Origin: Desulfuromonadales bacterium
GTDB lineage: Bacteria > Desulfobacterota > Desulfuromonadia > Desulfuromonadales > BM103
Assembly (NCBI GenBank): GCA_027065695.1
Contig: JAMONP010000052.1
Location: 62,001-126,000, forward strand
Reading direction: 5' to 3'
Length of the DNA stretch: 64,000 bases
The notes under the pieces were generated by a model, which saw only the letters and a list, made by a program, of their open reading frames with translations, did no database searches and was not told where the DNA came from. Positions 19,189 to 28,759 of the stretch are shown here, one piece after another (position 1 is the first letter of the stretch; each line of letters starts with the position of its first letter). The position numbers and the translations under genes were made by a program.

Positions 19189-19962
19189 TTAAGAGCTCTT
19201 TTCAATCGTCTCCTGCGGGCTGAATCGGTTGAGGAATTTAAGGGTTTTCAAAGGTCTGTGCAAATGGCGTTGCAGGGCATCATTCAACAACGCCTGTCCT
19301 TCCAGTCGAGATTGTGAACTGAGCCGAAAACCAGTAAAGCTGGTCAGAGGTGTTTGCAGGATCTTACCAAAAGTACCGAGTGTCATGCGGTCGACCTTGA
19401 GTGTGGCTCGGCCGCCATCACAGGCCGGGCAGAGGCTACCATCGGCCGCTGCGGAAAAGCTTACCGGACCGCTCGGCAGAGGACCAAAGCAGTCGGCGCA
19501 ATGCTGTAAGTGGGGAACATAACCAGCCAGAGAAAGGGTACGGATTTCCATCAGTAGGCGCGCTTCGACCGAATAACCCTCGCCATCAAGGTGGTCGAGA
19601 AAAGCCTGCAGAAGTTGAAAAACCTCAACCCCGACTCCCGACTCATCAAAAAGGACCTCGGTCAGTTCACAACCGTAGCCTGCCAATGTCAGGGTTTCCA
19701 GATCACGACGTAGTCCAGAGCGCAACGTGACCAACTCAGCATCACGCAGACTGATCAGATCCCCTGAACTGCGAGCAGCCCAATGCAATTTCACTTCAGC
19801 AAAGGGTTCAAGGGCAGCACCGAAACGCTTACGGCTCTTACGAGCAGCACGGGCAAAACCTTTGAGGCGGCCATGATCAGGGGTCAGAAAAGTGACGATG
19901 CGGTCAGCTTCACCGTAATCGGTATGGTGGAGGATGATGGCTTGGGAAATCTGCGATTTCAT
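19189..19962 (-). CDS. recO: RecO, DNA repair and recombination mediator
   Basis: RecO helps load RecA with RecF and RecR at SSB-coated gaps. The N-terminal OB fold starts AIILHHTDYGEADRIVTFLT with HGRLKGFARAARKSRKRFG. A four-cysteine zinc-binding segment (HCADCFGPL ... LCPACDGG) lies in the helical C-terminal domain. The 257 residues match the family. Its ATG overlaps the mgtE stop by four bases (ATGA), so translation is probably coupled to mgtE. Confidence 0.93.
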   Translation of the reverse strand: MKSQISQAIILHHTDYGEADRIVTFLTPDHGRLKGFARAARKSRKRFGAALEPFAEVKLHWAARSSGDLISLRDAELVTLRSGLRRDLETLTLAGYGCELTEVLFDESGVGVEVFQLLQAFLDHLDGEGYSVEARLLMEIRTLSLAGYVPHLQHCADCFGPLPSGPVSFSAAADGSLCPACDGGRATLKVDRMTLGTFGKILQTPLTSFTGFRLSSQSRLEGQALLNDALQRHLHRPLKTLKFLNRFSPQETIEKSS

Positions 19963-21314
19963 CGCAAATAAGAGATAAACGCCGTAGCTGTAGCAAAATA
20001 GATGAGAATACCGGTGATGTCATTAGCCGTCTGTACAAAAGGCATCGAGGCAATCGCCGGGTCAATGCCGAGTTTTTTGAAAGCAGCCGGAGCGATCACG
20101 CCCATCGATGAGGCCACTACCATGGCCACCACCATCGCCAGGCCGACGACCAGACCGAGATATGGATTCCCATGCCAGGCCCAGGCAACCAGACCAACGG
20201 TAAAGCCGCAGACACTGCCCATAATCAAACCGACACGCACCTCTTTCAAAAAAACCTGGCGCATCATGGTAAAATCAATTCGGCCGGTGGCAAAACCGCG
20301 CACAATAATTGTCGCCGACTGACCGCCGACATTGCCACCCATACCGGTGATAACCGGAATGAAAGAGATCAGGGCGATCACTTCCTTGAGGGTCACTTTG
20401 AAGCTCCACATCAGGTAACCGGTAATCACACCACCAAACAGGTTAACCAGCAGCCACGGCAGGCGCAAACGGGCGACCTTGAAGGCCTTGTAGCCATAGA
20501 GGAGCTCTTCCTCGCTGGCACCAGCCATCTTGTAGATATCCTCGGTCGCCTCCTGGCGGATCACGTCGATGATATCATCAACCGTAATGATTCCCTTCAG
20601 GCTGTTCATTTCATCAATAACCGGCACCGCAAGGATGTTGTATTTTTCAACAATCCGCGCAACCTCTTCCTGATCCATGTCGGTACGCACACTGAAGACA
20701 TCGGTAATCATGATGTCTGAAAGTTTTTTTGTCGGTGAGACGGTCACAAGCTGGCGCAGGGAGAGCACCCCAACCAGTTGCCCGGCCTCGTTAACCACGT
20801 AGATGTAGAAGACCATCTCTACATCGCCAGCCTGCTGGATCGCCTCAATGGCAGCCTTGACGGTACAATCCTCATCCAGAGAGAAAATATCGGTCGACAT
20901 AATGCCGCCGGCGGTATCTTCTTCATACTGCAGTAACTGCTCGATCTCCTCAGAATCCTCATCGTGCATAATATTGAGGATCTCGTCCGCCAATTCATCC
21001 GGCATGTAGCCGATGATATCAGCAGCATCATCCGAGGACATCTCCTGCAAAACCTCGGTAATCGTCTCTTTGTCGAGCTGTTCGAGTAACTGGGCACCGA
21101 TAGCATGATCAAGTTCCGCCAACACATTGGCACTCTTCTCCGCATCTTCAATCAGATTGAAAAGAATACGCTGCTCCTTCAGATCGAGGTAGCGGAAGAG
21201 ATGGGCGATGTCAGCAGGATGAGACTTGGCAAGAAGTTTCGCCAGATTAGGAAAGGCTCCGCGCCGGATCAGCCGTTTGGTGGCATCAAGCAATAGCTGT
21301 TGTTTTTGATCCAT
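19959..21314 (-). CDS. mgtE: MgtE magnesium transporter
   Basis: This Mg2+-gated channel of the inner membrane has the full MgtE layout in 451 residues. An N-terminal superhelical domain (HPADIAHLFRYLDLKEQR) is followed by tandem CBS domains near residues 135-255 (MSTDIFSLDEDCTV, IMITDVFSVRTDMDQEEVA). Five membrane helices follow, containing PVITGMGGNVGGQSATIIVRG and the ASMPFVQTANDITG pore segment. AGAGG precedes the ATG. Confidence 0.95.
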   Translation of the reverse strand: MDQKQQLLLDATKRLIRRGAFPNLAKLLAKSHPADIAHLFRYLDLKEQRILFNLIEDAEKSANVLAELDHAIGAQLLEQLDKETITEVLQEMSSDDAADIIGYMPDELADEILNIMHDEDSEEIEQLLQYEEDTAGGIMSTDIFSLDEDCTVKAAIEAIQQAGDVEMVFYIYVVNEAGQLVGVLSLRQLVTVSPTKKLSDIMITDVFSVRTDMDQEEVARIVEKYNILAVPVIDEMNSLKGIITVDDIIDVIRQEATEDIYKMAGASEEELLYGYKAFKVARLRLPWLLVNLFGGVITGYLMWSFKVTLKEVIALISFIPVITGMGGNVGGQSATIIVRGFATGRIDFTMMRQVFLKEVRVGLIMGSVCGFTVGLVAWAWHGNPYLGLVVGLAMVVAMVVASSMGVIAPAAFKKLGIDPAIASMPFVQTANDITGILIYFATATAFISYLR

Positions 21315-21398
21315 GGGAGCCTCTTATCACGGGTTGTCGCAGTTTAAAGTAAAACTTGGTGAGTTTAGCACCGCGACTTCGGGGGTGTCAATGACACC

Positions 21399-21604
21399 GG
21401 AACACGGGACGAGGGACGAGGGACAAGAAAACCTTGAGATTAGAAGCTATTACTGGAGGCTAACAAGTACCCTGGATTCATGACTTTCGAAAACTCAACC
21501 AGAAAAGATCATATTTTATCTGCGACCTATTTGCCTTTAATTTTAGAGAGTTTACGGTTTAATGCTTTTGACCTTCACATCCCTCGTCCCGCGTTCCGTG
21601 TTCC
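21399..21604. repeat. family F inverted repeat in the 21315-21683 gap
   Basis: The arms GGAACACGGGACGAGGGACG (from 21399) and the reverse-complementary CCCTCGTCCCGCGTTCCGTG (21581-21600) are about 150 bp apart. No gene is seen between the divergent mgtE and the small membrane protein gene. The arms are close in sequence to the repeat in the thiS-thiG gap. Confidence 0.65.
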
Positions 21605-21683
21605 GATTTCTTAACCATTTGACTTTAACGAAACGCCAAGCATAAACTGACGGTTAAGATGACTCTACCGAAAGGCATCACCC

Positions 21684-21941
21684 TTGGACATCGAAATCAA
21701 CATCGCCCTGATCAGCATGCTGGCCTTTGCTCTTTTGAGCAACATACCCCTTGGCTACCTGCGTCAGGGGTGCCCCAAATATTCCATCCGCTGGTTCGTC
21801 TTCATCCATCTATCAGTGCCGTTTATTATTGGGCTACGTATTTCCAACAATATTCATTGGCACGTCATTCCCACCTCGATTGCCCTGGCCGTTGCCGGAC
21901 AGATGATTGGTAGCCAGCTCTATCGTCGGAGACGTTTGTGA
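21684..21941 (+). CDS. small hypothetical membrane protein
   Basis: The start is a TTG with GAAAGG about nine bases upstream. The 85-residue product has two or three hydrophobic stretches (IALISMLAFALLSNIPLGYL, FIHLSVPFIIGLRI, IPTSIALAVAGQMIGSQL) and a basic RRRRL end. I do not recognise a named family. Its stop overlaps the next gene's GTG by four bases, which supports real translation and coupling to the DciA-like gene. An overlapping ATG-started frame at 21659-21913 looks like a shadow. Confidence 0.65.
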   Translation: MDIEINIALISMLAFALLSNIPLGYLRQGCPKYSIRWFVFIHLSVPFIIGLRISNNIHWHVIPTSIALAVAGQMIGSQLYRRRRL

Positions 21942-22438
21942 GAAGGCCCAGACGACCTAAATTAAAGCAGGCAGCCCGTGCTGGCGACCTGGTCGATAAG
22001 CTGCTAAAAGGGCTGGGTCTCGACGAGCGCCTGCAGCAATACCGGGCCCTGATTATCTGGGATGAGGTCGTCGGCCCACAAATTGCCGCCCGCACTCGCC
22101 CAGTTAGAATCCGCGAGGGAGTACTCGAAGTCAATGTCGATCAGCCAACCTGGCGACAGCAATTACAGTTGATGAAACCGAAGATTCTCACCCAACTGAA
22201 CGCTGAACTGGGCAAAGCAACCATCAAGGATCTTTACCTCAAGCGCGGTAAAGTCAATGTGTGTGCAAAGAAACAAGAGGAACCACCACCGGCGTGGCGG
22301 ATGGTGCAGTTGGATGATAGTGAGAAACAACAGATAGGTGGACTGTTGACAGCCATTGACGATCCTGAATTACGCGATGAGATGGAGAAATTCCTGCAGA
22401 AACAAATGAGACTGATTAAAGCTGAGGCTGGTGGGTAA
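21938..22438 (+). CDS. DUF721 / DciA-like protein
   Basis: DUF721 proteins include DciA, the ancestral loader of the replicative helicase DnaB. The 166-residue product starts with a basic stretch (MRRPRRPKLK). The KH-like domain contains LIIWDEVVGPQIAARTRPVR, LEVNVDQPTWRQQLQLMKPK and LNAELGKATIKDLYLKRGK. A disordered, then helical C-terminus follows. The start is GTG in a GTGA overlap with the upstream gene. Assignment to DUF721 is firm; a helicase-loading role is inferred from the family. Confidence 0.8.
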   Translation: MRRPRRPKLKQAARAGDLVDKLLKGLGLDERLQQYRALIIWDEVVGPQIAARTRPVRIREGVLEVNVDQPTWRQQLQLMKPKILTQLNAELGKATIKDLYLKRGKVNVCAKKQEEPPPAWRMVQLDDSEKQQIGGLLTAIDDPELRDEMEKFLQKQMRLIKAEAGG

Positions 22439-22448
22439 GACCTAAGGG

Positions 22449-23210
22449 CTAGGGGCTGGGGGCTTTTCGCGTCCCGTCCCCTTCATACATCGCCAAAACT
22501 TCCGCCGTATAATCCCGCCCTTCCCCCTTATAAATAGTCAACGGCGCTTCGACGATCATCCCCGGCTTGCCATTCATACGCCCTTCCACCAGCACCAACC
22601 TCGCGATCTCTCCTTTACGGGAGTGCACCATGCGTAATCGTTTTGGTTCCAGACGGCAACAACGCATTCCAGATAAGAGTTCAGCCAGGCGTTCAGCCAG
22701 GTAGACAAGGTAAAAGCCGCCACCCGGATTGAGCAGAATAGTTGCCGCTCGCAGGAAAGCGTCAATACCGCCAGCAAGTTCATGGCGAGCCATGGCACGT
22801 TCATCATCCGAAGAGACTCGGCCGGAGTCTGATTTTCGATACGGCGGGTTGGCCGTGACGATATCAAAGCTACCGGCACACAGTGCCTCGGGCAATTCAC
22901 GGATATCACCCTGAACGATCTGTATCGATTCCCCCAAGCCGTTCAATTGTACTGAACGCTTGGCACGATCAACCATTTCTGCTTGAAGTTCAACACCGGT
23001 GATCGCTTGAGCTTCTTGCCGAAATGATAAGAGGAGAGGAATAATGCCATTGCCGGTGCCCAGGTCCACCACCCGAGCATTTTTCAAGGAGGGTACGAAT
23101 GCGCTGAGCAAAACCGGGTCAATGGAAAAACGATAGCCGTTTTTCGCCTGCAAGATTTTCAGACCACTAACAGTCAGGTCGTCGAGGGTTTCATCCGAGA
23201 GTGCTGTCAT
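22449..23210 (-). CDS. TrmN6-like tRNA (adenine-N6) methyltransferase
   Basis: This is a class I SAM-dependent methyltransferase of the COG4123 group, which methylates A37 of tRNA1(Val) in E. coli. The SAM-binding loop VVDLGTGNGIIPLLLS, the acidic strand GVELQAEM and the amino-methyltransferase motif TANPPYRKS are all present, with the extended N-terminus FSIDPVLLSAFVP. I take MTALSDETL at 23210 as the start (253 residues); a longer frame reaches 23246. Neither start has a clear ribosome site. The tRNA target is inferred from homology. Confidence 0.8.
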   Translation of the reverse strand: MTALSDETLDDLTVSGLKILQAKNGYRFSIDPVLLSAFVPSLKNARVVDLGTGNGIIPLLLSFRQEAQAITGVELQAEMVDRAKRSVQLNGLGESIQIVQGDIRELPEALCAGSFDIVTANPPYRKSDSGRVSSDDERAMARHELAGGIDAFLRAATILLNPGGGFYLVYLAERLAELLSGMRCCRLEPKRLRMVHSRKGEIARLVLVEGRMNGKPGMIVEAPLTIYKGEGRDYTAEVLAMYEGDGTRKAPSP

Positions 23211-23403
23211 GGGATAGATTGTCAAACTACGGATGAATATTGTCAATTTAATTTACAATTCACAAGAATACGCAGGATGAACAAGATTTATACCCTTTCC
23301 AAGGCAGCGAAAAAACTTGTTCTATAAAATCAGAATGACGGCTACAATGGCAGGATGACAAACAGATTTGATGATCAACTGCCAAAAGATCAGGGAGTCT
23401 GGA

Positions 23404-24126
23404 ATGAGAACCTGCTTCATCATGTGGGCTGGGTTGATCATATGCATCTCGGTGCTCACAGGCTGCTCGAGTACTACACTGAAAGATTCCAGTAAAGACG
23501 CTCAGTTCACCAGTAAAGTTAACACAGTATACATTATTGGCTACGCTGATAATCAGTCCACTCGCCAGCGATTTGAAGACACCGTCGCTGAAACTCTTAC
23601 GAGCTACGGCGTGACAGGCATCTCAAGCTATCAGGACCAGCCCGTTCTGAGTGAAGTCAATGATGAAACTATTGGAAATAGTGTCGAAGCAACAGGTGCA
23701 GACGCCTTGTTATTAACCATGGCGGCAGGTCGTGGAACCATCTCCGACACAGATATCATTCAACCGGATGCCTACAAATATGACAGGGTCATTCGAGACT
23801 TCGGGTCAGGAATTTATCCACAGCCATACTACAAGAGGTATGGCACCTATGATCACGTCCCACAGAGTTATAAACCTTATGGGTCTTATCGACAGCCTGC
23901 GTTTTCAGACTATCACAGCTTTGACGCCCCCAACATGGAGGTTATCTATACTCCCACCAATAAACATGAAACCGTTATCATTCAAACATACTTGTTCGAT
24001 ACGCAGACAAAAAAACTAATATGGTCGGCCGAACTTGAAACCAAGAGCAGCACCGCTCCCGACACGGTAATCACTGATTTCATTAATACAGTTACAGACG
24101 ACCTCAAGAAGCAGGGGCTGATCTAA
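23404..24126 (+). CDS. putative lipoprotein
   Basis: A lipoprotein signal peptide ends in the lipobox VLTGCSS, so the mature protein should be anchored by its N-terminal Cys. The soluble part has an early strand KVNTVYIIGYADNQSTRQRF, a Tyr/Pro-rich middle (YPQPYYKRYGTYDHVPQSY), and a segment ETVIIQTYLFDTQTKKLIWS typical of DUF4136-like envelope lipoproteins. The start at 23404 has GGGAGTCTGG upstream. It is a single gene with no obvious partner. The function is unknown. Confidence 0.75.
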   Translation: MRTCFIMWAGLIICISVLTGCSSTTLKDSSKDAQFTSKVNTVYIIGYADNQSTRQRFEDTVAETLTSYGVTGISSYQDQPVLSEVNDETIGNSVEATGADALLLTMAAGRGTISDTDIIQPDAYKYDRVIRDFGSGIYPQPYYKRYGTYDHVPQSYKPYGSYRQPAFSDYHSFDAPNMEVIYTPTNKHETVIIQTYLFDTQTKKLIWSAELETKSSTAPDTVITDFINTVTDDLKKQGLI

Positions 24127-24216
24127 AGAAACAGTAGCGCGGGACGCGGGACGAGAAACGCGAAAGATCAAAATCAAGATCTCGAATAGTAAACTACCCC
24201 CAAGCAAAACTCCACA

Positions 24217-25761
24217 TTATGGTGGCACAATAGCAGGATCAAACTGTCCACGTTTGAGCTGCACACGATATTTCATCAAAAGATGCGCCTGCAACCGCAA
24301 CACATCCTTATTCCATGGCCCATAAGCAACGTTAACAAACTGCTGATAATATTTAAGCGCCACCGGTATATTCCCCTGATTCTCAAAAATATAGCCGAGA
24401 TTATACCAGGCTGTCGGGTTAACTGGATTCGCCTTGATCGCCTTCTGATAATAAGGCAAGGCACCAGCCACATCATTTCGCACCAGATGAAGATTCCCCA
24501 CATTGTTAAGCACAAAAGATGATTGCGGATTGACCTTGAGAGCATGCATCCACAATGTCTCAGGGGAGGCCCAAACTCGGTTCTGTTGCCAGGTAAAAGA
24601 AACCAGGAGAATAGCTAAAGCACACGTAAGAGAGGCTGAAACTACGGGACGAGGCAAATACCGGCAGAGCAACCAGGCTATAATCATAGACATAGCTGCC
24701 CAGGGTACATACAAATAACGATCGGCAGCAAGGTAGACCAAAGGCCAGATATTGGAAACGGGGAGATAGAAAACGCTTCCCAGAACGAGCCATAAGAACA
24801 AAGGCGACCTATGGAGACCCGACCATACGAGAGCAGCAGCTATGCCAATCACCATCACCAAACCTGAAAGCACCCAAGGGTCCAGCCAACTTTGAGGCGG
24901 GAGGATAATATACTCAGTGGACAAGCCAGCTGGAAAAAGCAGTTTACTAAAACTGAAAGCCCAGGATTTCAGCAGGGTCAGGAGATAGACTTCAAATTGA
25001 GCTGCACCTAAAAAATTCGCCTTCGATTGCAGTAAGCCCTGGAATCCAGAGACATAACGAGCGACACCGTCAATCTTCCAGAACCAGAACAACCCACCCG
25101 TCCCACCAATCACTGCCAATCCCGCCAGAACTTTCCAACAGCGCAAGAGCAACCATTTTGAGCGCTCAACAAAGATCCATTCATACGCCAGAAAAACAAA
25201 TGGCAGGCACACAGCCGTCTGTTTGCTCTGATAAGCAATAGCAGCCAGACAAAAACTGCCGATAATGTATAACCAGGGCAGATAAGAAGACTTGAATGCT
25301 CTCTGATATGTGAGCAGAGCCAGCAAGGAGAAAACCAGAGACAAGCTCTCCTTGCGATGAGAGATATTAGCAACAGCCTCTACTGTGATGGGATGGACGA
25401 TGAACAGGACTCCTGAAATTAACCCGGCCAGCCAGCCGAAACCAAGGGCAAGCATAACCCGGTAAATCAAAAATCCAGCCAGACCGTGCCAGAAGATCGA
25501 TTGGACATGATACCCGGCGGGATTCGAACCAAACAGGGCGTGATCAACGAGATAGGTAAGCTCCCGGACCGGTCTCCCAGGGTAGCTGTCTTCAAGAAAA
25601 GCTGACCATGACTTGGTGTCCGGGTTATCGACAACTACTGGAAAATCATCATAGGTCCACTCGTGACCGATAGTATTACCGAAGACACAGAAGGCTAAGG
25701 CCATGAGCAATAGCAAAGGCAACAAGTTGGTCTTTATAACGGTCGGTAAAGATCCGTTCAT
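24217..25761 (-). CDS. polytopic membrane protein with C-terminal TPRs (GT-C glycosyltransferase-like)
   Basis: The 514-residue protein has about ten membrane helices followed by TPR repeats (LNNVGNLHLVRNDVAGALPY, AWYNLGYIFENQGNIPVALK). The first periplasmic loop EWTYDDFPVVVDNPD carries acidic residues where GT-C enzymes such as the TMTC/DUF1736 group bind the lipid-linked donor. A conserved HRKE loop follows. A role as a glycosyltransferase in the polysaccharide cluster is inferred. Its ATG overlaps the stop of the upstream gene by one base (TAATG), so the two are co-translated. Confidence 0.7.
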   Translation of the reverse strand: MNGSLPTVIKTNLLPLLLLMALAFCVFGNTIGHEWTYDDFPVVVDNPDTKSWSAFLEDSYPGRPVRELTYLVDHALFGSNPAGYHVQSIFWHGLAGFLIYRVMLALGFGWLAGLISGVLFIVHPITVEAVANISHRKESLSLVFSLLALLTYQRAFKSSYLPWLYIIGSFCLAAIAYQSKQTAVCLPFVFLAYEWIFVERSKWLLLRCWKVLAGLAVIGGTGGLFWFWKIDGVARYVSGFQGLLQSKANFLGAAQFEVYLLTLLKSWAFSFSKLLFPAGLSTEYIILPPQSWLDPWVLSGLVMVIGIAAALVWSGLHRSPLFLWLVLGSVFYLPVSNIWPLVYLAADRYLYVPWAAMSMIIAWLLCRYLPRPVVSASLTCALAILLVSFTWQQNRVWASPETLWMHALKVNPQSSFVLNNVGNLHLVRNDVAGALPYYQKAIKANPVNPTAWYNLGYIFENQGNIPVALKYYQQFVNVAYGPWNKDVLRLQAHLLMKYRVQLKRGQFDPAIVPP

Positions 25762-27485
25762 TACTTCACCCAGCGACTGAGCACGCTGACAGCCCGTTTG
25801 GCTTCCTGGTCATCAGGGTAGAATCCCAGAAACTTTTGATAGGCGCTCAACGCCTCGGTATGACGGCCAAGCCGCATGGCTGCCCGTCCCATAGCAAGCA
25901 GTGACCGTTTACGTGAGCCATCCTCAGAATAAAGACGTGACGCCTCGGCAAACATGGTAGCAAAAGCACTTTTCATCGGCTGAGCATTCTGTGCCAGAAA
26001 ATCCCGCTCAGCAGCAATCCTGCGAATATAAACAACCGCGACATCATCACTGTAGACCAGAGCCCAGCGGTTGTCTCGGGCCAGGCCATCGATCAGGTTG
26101 AGCGGACCACCGGTGTCTGAGAAACAGGTTCGGGTGATGATGGTGTTGATGCCGTATTCATCCAGGACATCTTCCCACCCAGGGCGCGCGAGTTCAATCT
26201 CAATGGAATCGCGGAAATGCTTGTTACTAGTGGAGCGACCGTCGATAAATACCAGGTAATCAGGGTAGAGTTGCCACATCAGGTAGCCGCCCCAATCGTA
26301 GGCGTTATAAATGGTGGCTGGTAGCTTATTATTGGCCAGGAACTCCGTTGCCTTGATCGGGTAATCCGATGCCTTCAAACCGACACCCAGAACCCCTCGG
26401 CTGCCCTCGAACAAGATCATTACCACAAGAAGAGCAATCGTTCCCCATTTCAGAGCCCCATCAACCATCTTTTGTTGTGTAACTTTACTCAACAGGGGTT
26501 TAAAAATATCCTGCATTGCCACAGGTAGGAAATATCCGGCCAGCAGGGCAACCAACGTAGTGTGACGGATCTGGCTGAACCCCATGTAAGAAAAGCCGAC
26601 AAAAAAGACAATTTCGGCCACATCCATCCGGCGGCGGCACAAGCGCCAGAGGATAGTCACACCCCATAGTGCCATGACAACATAGAACCACGGCACCTGC
26701 TCAAAGTTCGGCGGCAACCACTCCATGTTGCCCAGCATGCCGATCGGCGCATCTCCCGTTGCTACCTGGTACTGATTCAGATGTCCCAATAACTGACCAA
26801 CGGGTATACGGTAACCATAGGGGTTTACAAAGGCTGCGGCGAAGGTCAGCAGGCTGCAGAAGGTCAGTGTGCCGAGGGAGCGCCAGGAAGCAGTACCCCG
26901 CCAGGCCCGCCACAATTCGCCAATCCAGAAGGCAGCTATCAACGCAAAACCGAAGATGCAGGCGGCATGCAGATTGGCCCAGATCAGCATTAGCGGGATC
27001 ATCCAGAACCAGGCACGTCCCCCCCGTTCTCGACCGAGATACAACAGGTGAAGATAAAGCAGTCCGAATAGAAATGTCCAGAGTTGTGGACGTAACAACC
27101 AGGAATCTGCAGAGGCAATCAGGCAGAGTGTCAAGACCGGTAGGGCGTAAGCTAAGTCCACTCCCTTCTTTAGAGCCCAGCGCAACAGCAGCCCACCACA
27201 GATGGTGATCAGCAGTGGCTTCAATAGGGAAAGCAGCGGGTAACCGCCAGCAACATAAGTTATATAGAGGATGATGTCGTGCAGCCAGCAGTGCTCCAGG
27301 CGGAAGAGGTCACTAGCCAGGCTGAAGGTGTCCTGGTAGATGAACTGGCCGGTCTGCCAGATGTACTTGCCGGACTGGAGTTGCCAGAAGGTGTCGAAGG
27401 CTTCGATGGGGCGCAGGGCAAGAAGGAAGAGGCCTAGAATCCAAAGCCACGCTAAGATGTAGTTATTCCCCAACTTACGCATCAA
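25761..27485 (-). CDS. polytopic membrane protein, GT-C-like, paralog 1
   Basis: The 574 residues hold about a dozen hydrophobic helices, then a soluble region and TPR-like end (AMGRAAMRLGRHTEALSAYQ). It shares with the protein at 42483-44246 the order FDTFWQLQSGKY, RLEHCWLHD and YNAYDWGGYLMW-PDYLVFIDGR. The acidic and His residues of the first loop are placed as in GT-C enzymes. I infer a membrane glycosyltransferase, polymerase or ligase working on lipid-linked sugar; the exact activity is unknown. It overlaps the next gene by one base. Confidence 0.65.
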   Translation of the reverse strand: MMRKLGNNYILAWLWILGLFLLALRPIEAFDTFWQLQSGKYIWQTGQFIYQDTFSLASDLFRLEHCWLHDIILYITYVAGGYPLLSLLKPLLITICGGLLLRWALKKGVDLAYALPVLTLCLIASADSWLLRPQLWTFLFGLLYLHLLYLGRERGGRAWFWMIPLMLIWANLHAACIFGFALIAAFWIGELWRAWRGTASWRSLGTLTFCSLLTFAAAFVNPYGYRIPVGQLLGHLNQYQVATGDAPIGMLGNMEWLPPNFEQVPWFYVVMALWGVTILWRLCRRRMDVAEIVFFVGFSYMGFSQIRHTTLVALLAGYFLPVAMQDIFKPLLSKVTQQKMVDGALKWGTIALLVVMILFEGSRGVLGVGLKASDYPIKATEFLANNKLPATIYNAYDWGGYLMWQLYPDYLVFIDGRSTSNKHFRDSIEIELARPGWEDVLDEYGINTIITRTCFSDTGGPLNLIDGLARDNRWALVYSDDVAVVYIRRIAAERDFLAQNAQPMKSAFATMFAEASRLYSEDGSRKRSLLAMGRAAMRLGRHTEALSAYQKFLGFYPDDQEAKRAVSVLSRWVK

Positions 27486-27775
27486 GATAATCCTATGTGG
27501 TCATAAATATTCGTGAGGCCGCTCGGCGCATGGCAGGGATGTAAAAGCCGTTCATGGTGAGGTTCAAAAGCCCTACTGAAAACCGAAATTTCACAGAAAT
27601 CTGAAACGGGTCAAATCATTTCCCCTTACAATACCGTGCATGTTGATTTTACCATAAAGTCGGCATAACCCACAGTAGACCAGTTGTACTACGTCTGTAT
27701 GATTGTCGCTGGTCAGAGGCAGCTATTAAGTTAGTTTATTAATGTCCCTTCCGCCCCAACCTTGGCCGGTTAAGG
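27486..27775. other. gap between gmd and the membrane-protein pair
   Basis: No gene is seen. At its gmd end AACCTT and AAGGTT (27758-27777) can form a short stem at the gmd stop, without a T run, so it is at best a weak terminator. The rest shows no convincing promoter or repeat. Confidence 0.4.
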
Positions 27776-28759
27776 TTATAGTTCTTTAAGCTCGGCCTGA
27801 ATCATCATGCAAACAACATCATGCATTTGGTATTCAGCTTGCCAGTCAAGCATTTCCTTTGCCTTTGTTGGATCGGCACGACCGACAAGGATATCCGACG
27901 GTCGCAACAGAGACGGATCGTTCTGAACATGATCGCGCCAATCCAGATTTACGGCCATGAAGGCTTCCGCAACAAACTCCTCCAAGCAGTAAGTTCTGCC
28001 TGTTGCGATGACAAAATCTTCAGGAACATTAAGCTGCAACATACGCCACATTGCCTCAACATATTCCGGTGCCCATCCCCAGTCCCGAGAGATATTCATA
28101 GCCCCCAATTGTAGCTTTTCATCGCTTCCATGAGCAATGCGGCATGCGGTAGAAACAATCTTTCGGGTCACAAAACGTTCAGGTCTCAGCGGAGACTCGT
28201 GATTGAAGAGCATACCCGAGCAAGCGTAGAGACCATAGGCTTCACGGTAGTTGGCAACCAACCAATAAGCTGCGGCCTTGGCTACGGCATAAGGTGACTG
28301 CGGATGAAACGGTGTAGATTCATTCGCTGGAGCGTCCTCTGTGTCACCAAAACATTCACTTGAACCTGCATTATAAAAACGGATTGGTTTACCGACGAAC
28401 CGAATTACTTCCAAAAGATTCAAGGTTCCGGTGCTGATGCTTTCAAGAGTTTCAACAGGTTGGTCGAAGGAAAGTCCAACCGAACTCTGGCCCGCTAGAT
28501 TATAGAGTTCATCCGGGGCAATTTTGCTGACCATCTGTAAGACACTGCGAAAATCGTTGAGAGACATAGATTCACTGTGCACACGTTCCTTAATCCCCAA
28601 CTTTGCTAAATTATTAAAAGTCGCCATTTGTGCATCACGTGCGGTTCCCCAAACCTCGTAACCTTTGTCGAGGAGCAACTTGGCCAGATAGGCGCCGTCC
28701 TGTCCAGAAATCCCGACGATCATGGCAACCGCTTGTTTGTTCTGCTTATGTTTTGTCAC
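27776..28759 (-). CDS. gmd: GDP-mannose 4,6-dehydratase
   Basis: This short-chain dehydrogenase makes GDP-4-keto-6-deoxymannose, precursor of GDP-fucose, GDP-rhamnose and GDP-perosamine. The NADP-binding motif is IVGISGQDGAYL, the catalytic Ser/Glu sit in NAGSSECFGDTE, and the Tyr/Lys pair in SPYAVAKAAAYW. LFNHESPLRPERFVTRK and NISRDWGWAPEYVEAMW are characteristic. At 327 residues it is slightly short but complete. The start is a GTG preceded by GGGAGG and overlaps the upstream glycosyltransferase gene by 14 bases. No epimerase or reductase follows, so the final sugar is unknown. Confidence 0.92.
   Translation of the reverse strand: MTKHKQNKQAVAMIVGISGQDGAYLAKLLLDKGYEVWGTARDAQMATFNNLAKLGIKERVHSESMSLNDFRSVLQMVSKIAPDELYNLAGQSSVGLSFDQPVETLESISTGTLNLLEVIRFVGKPIRFYNAGSSECFGDTEDAPANESTPFHPQSPYAVAKAAAYWLVANYREAYGLYACSGMLFNHESPLRPERFVTRKIVSTACRIAHGSDEKLQLGAMNISRDWGWAPEYVEAMWRMLQLNVPEDFVIATGRTYCLEEFVAEAFMAVNLDWRDHVQNDPSLLRPSDILVGRADPTKAKEMLDWQAEYQMHDVVCMMIQAELKEL

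Noticed and set aside
20172-20720. 182-codon plus-strand frame inside mgtE
   Set aside because: The opposite strand is a full-length, domain-complete transporter; this frame has no ribosome site.
21659-21913. ATG-started 84-codon frame overlapping the small membrane gene
   Set aside because: Composition is less protein-like, and the TTG frame has the four-base coupling with the next gene.
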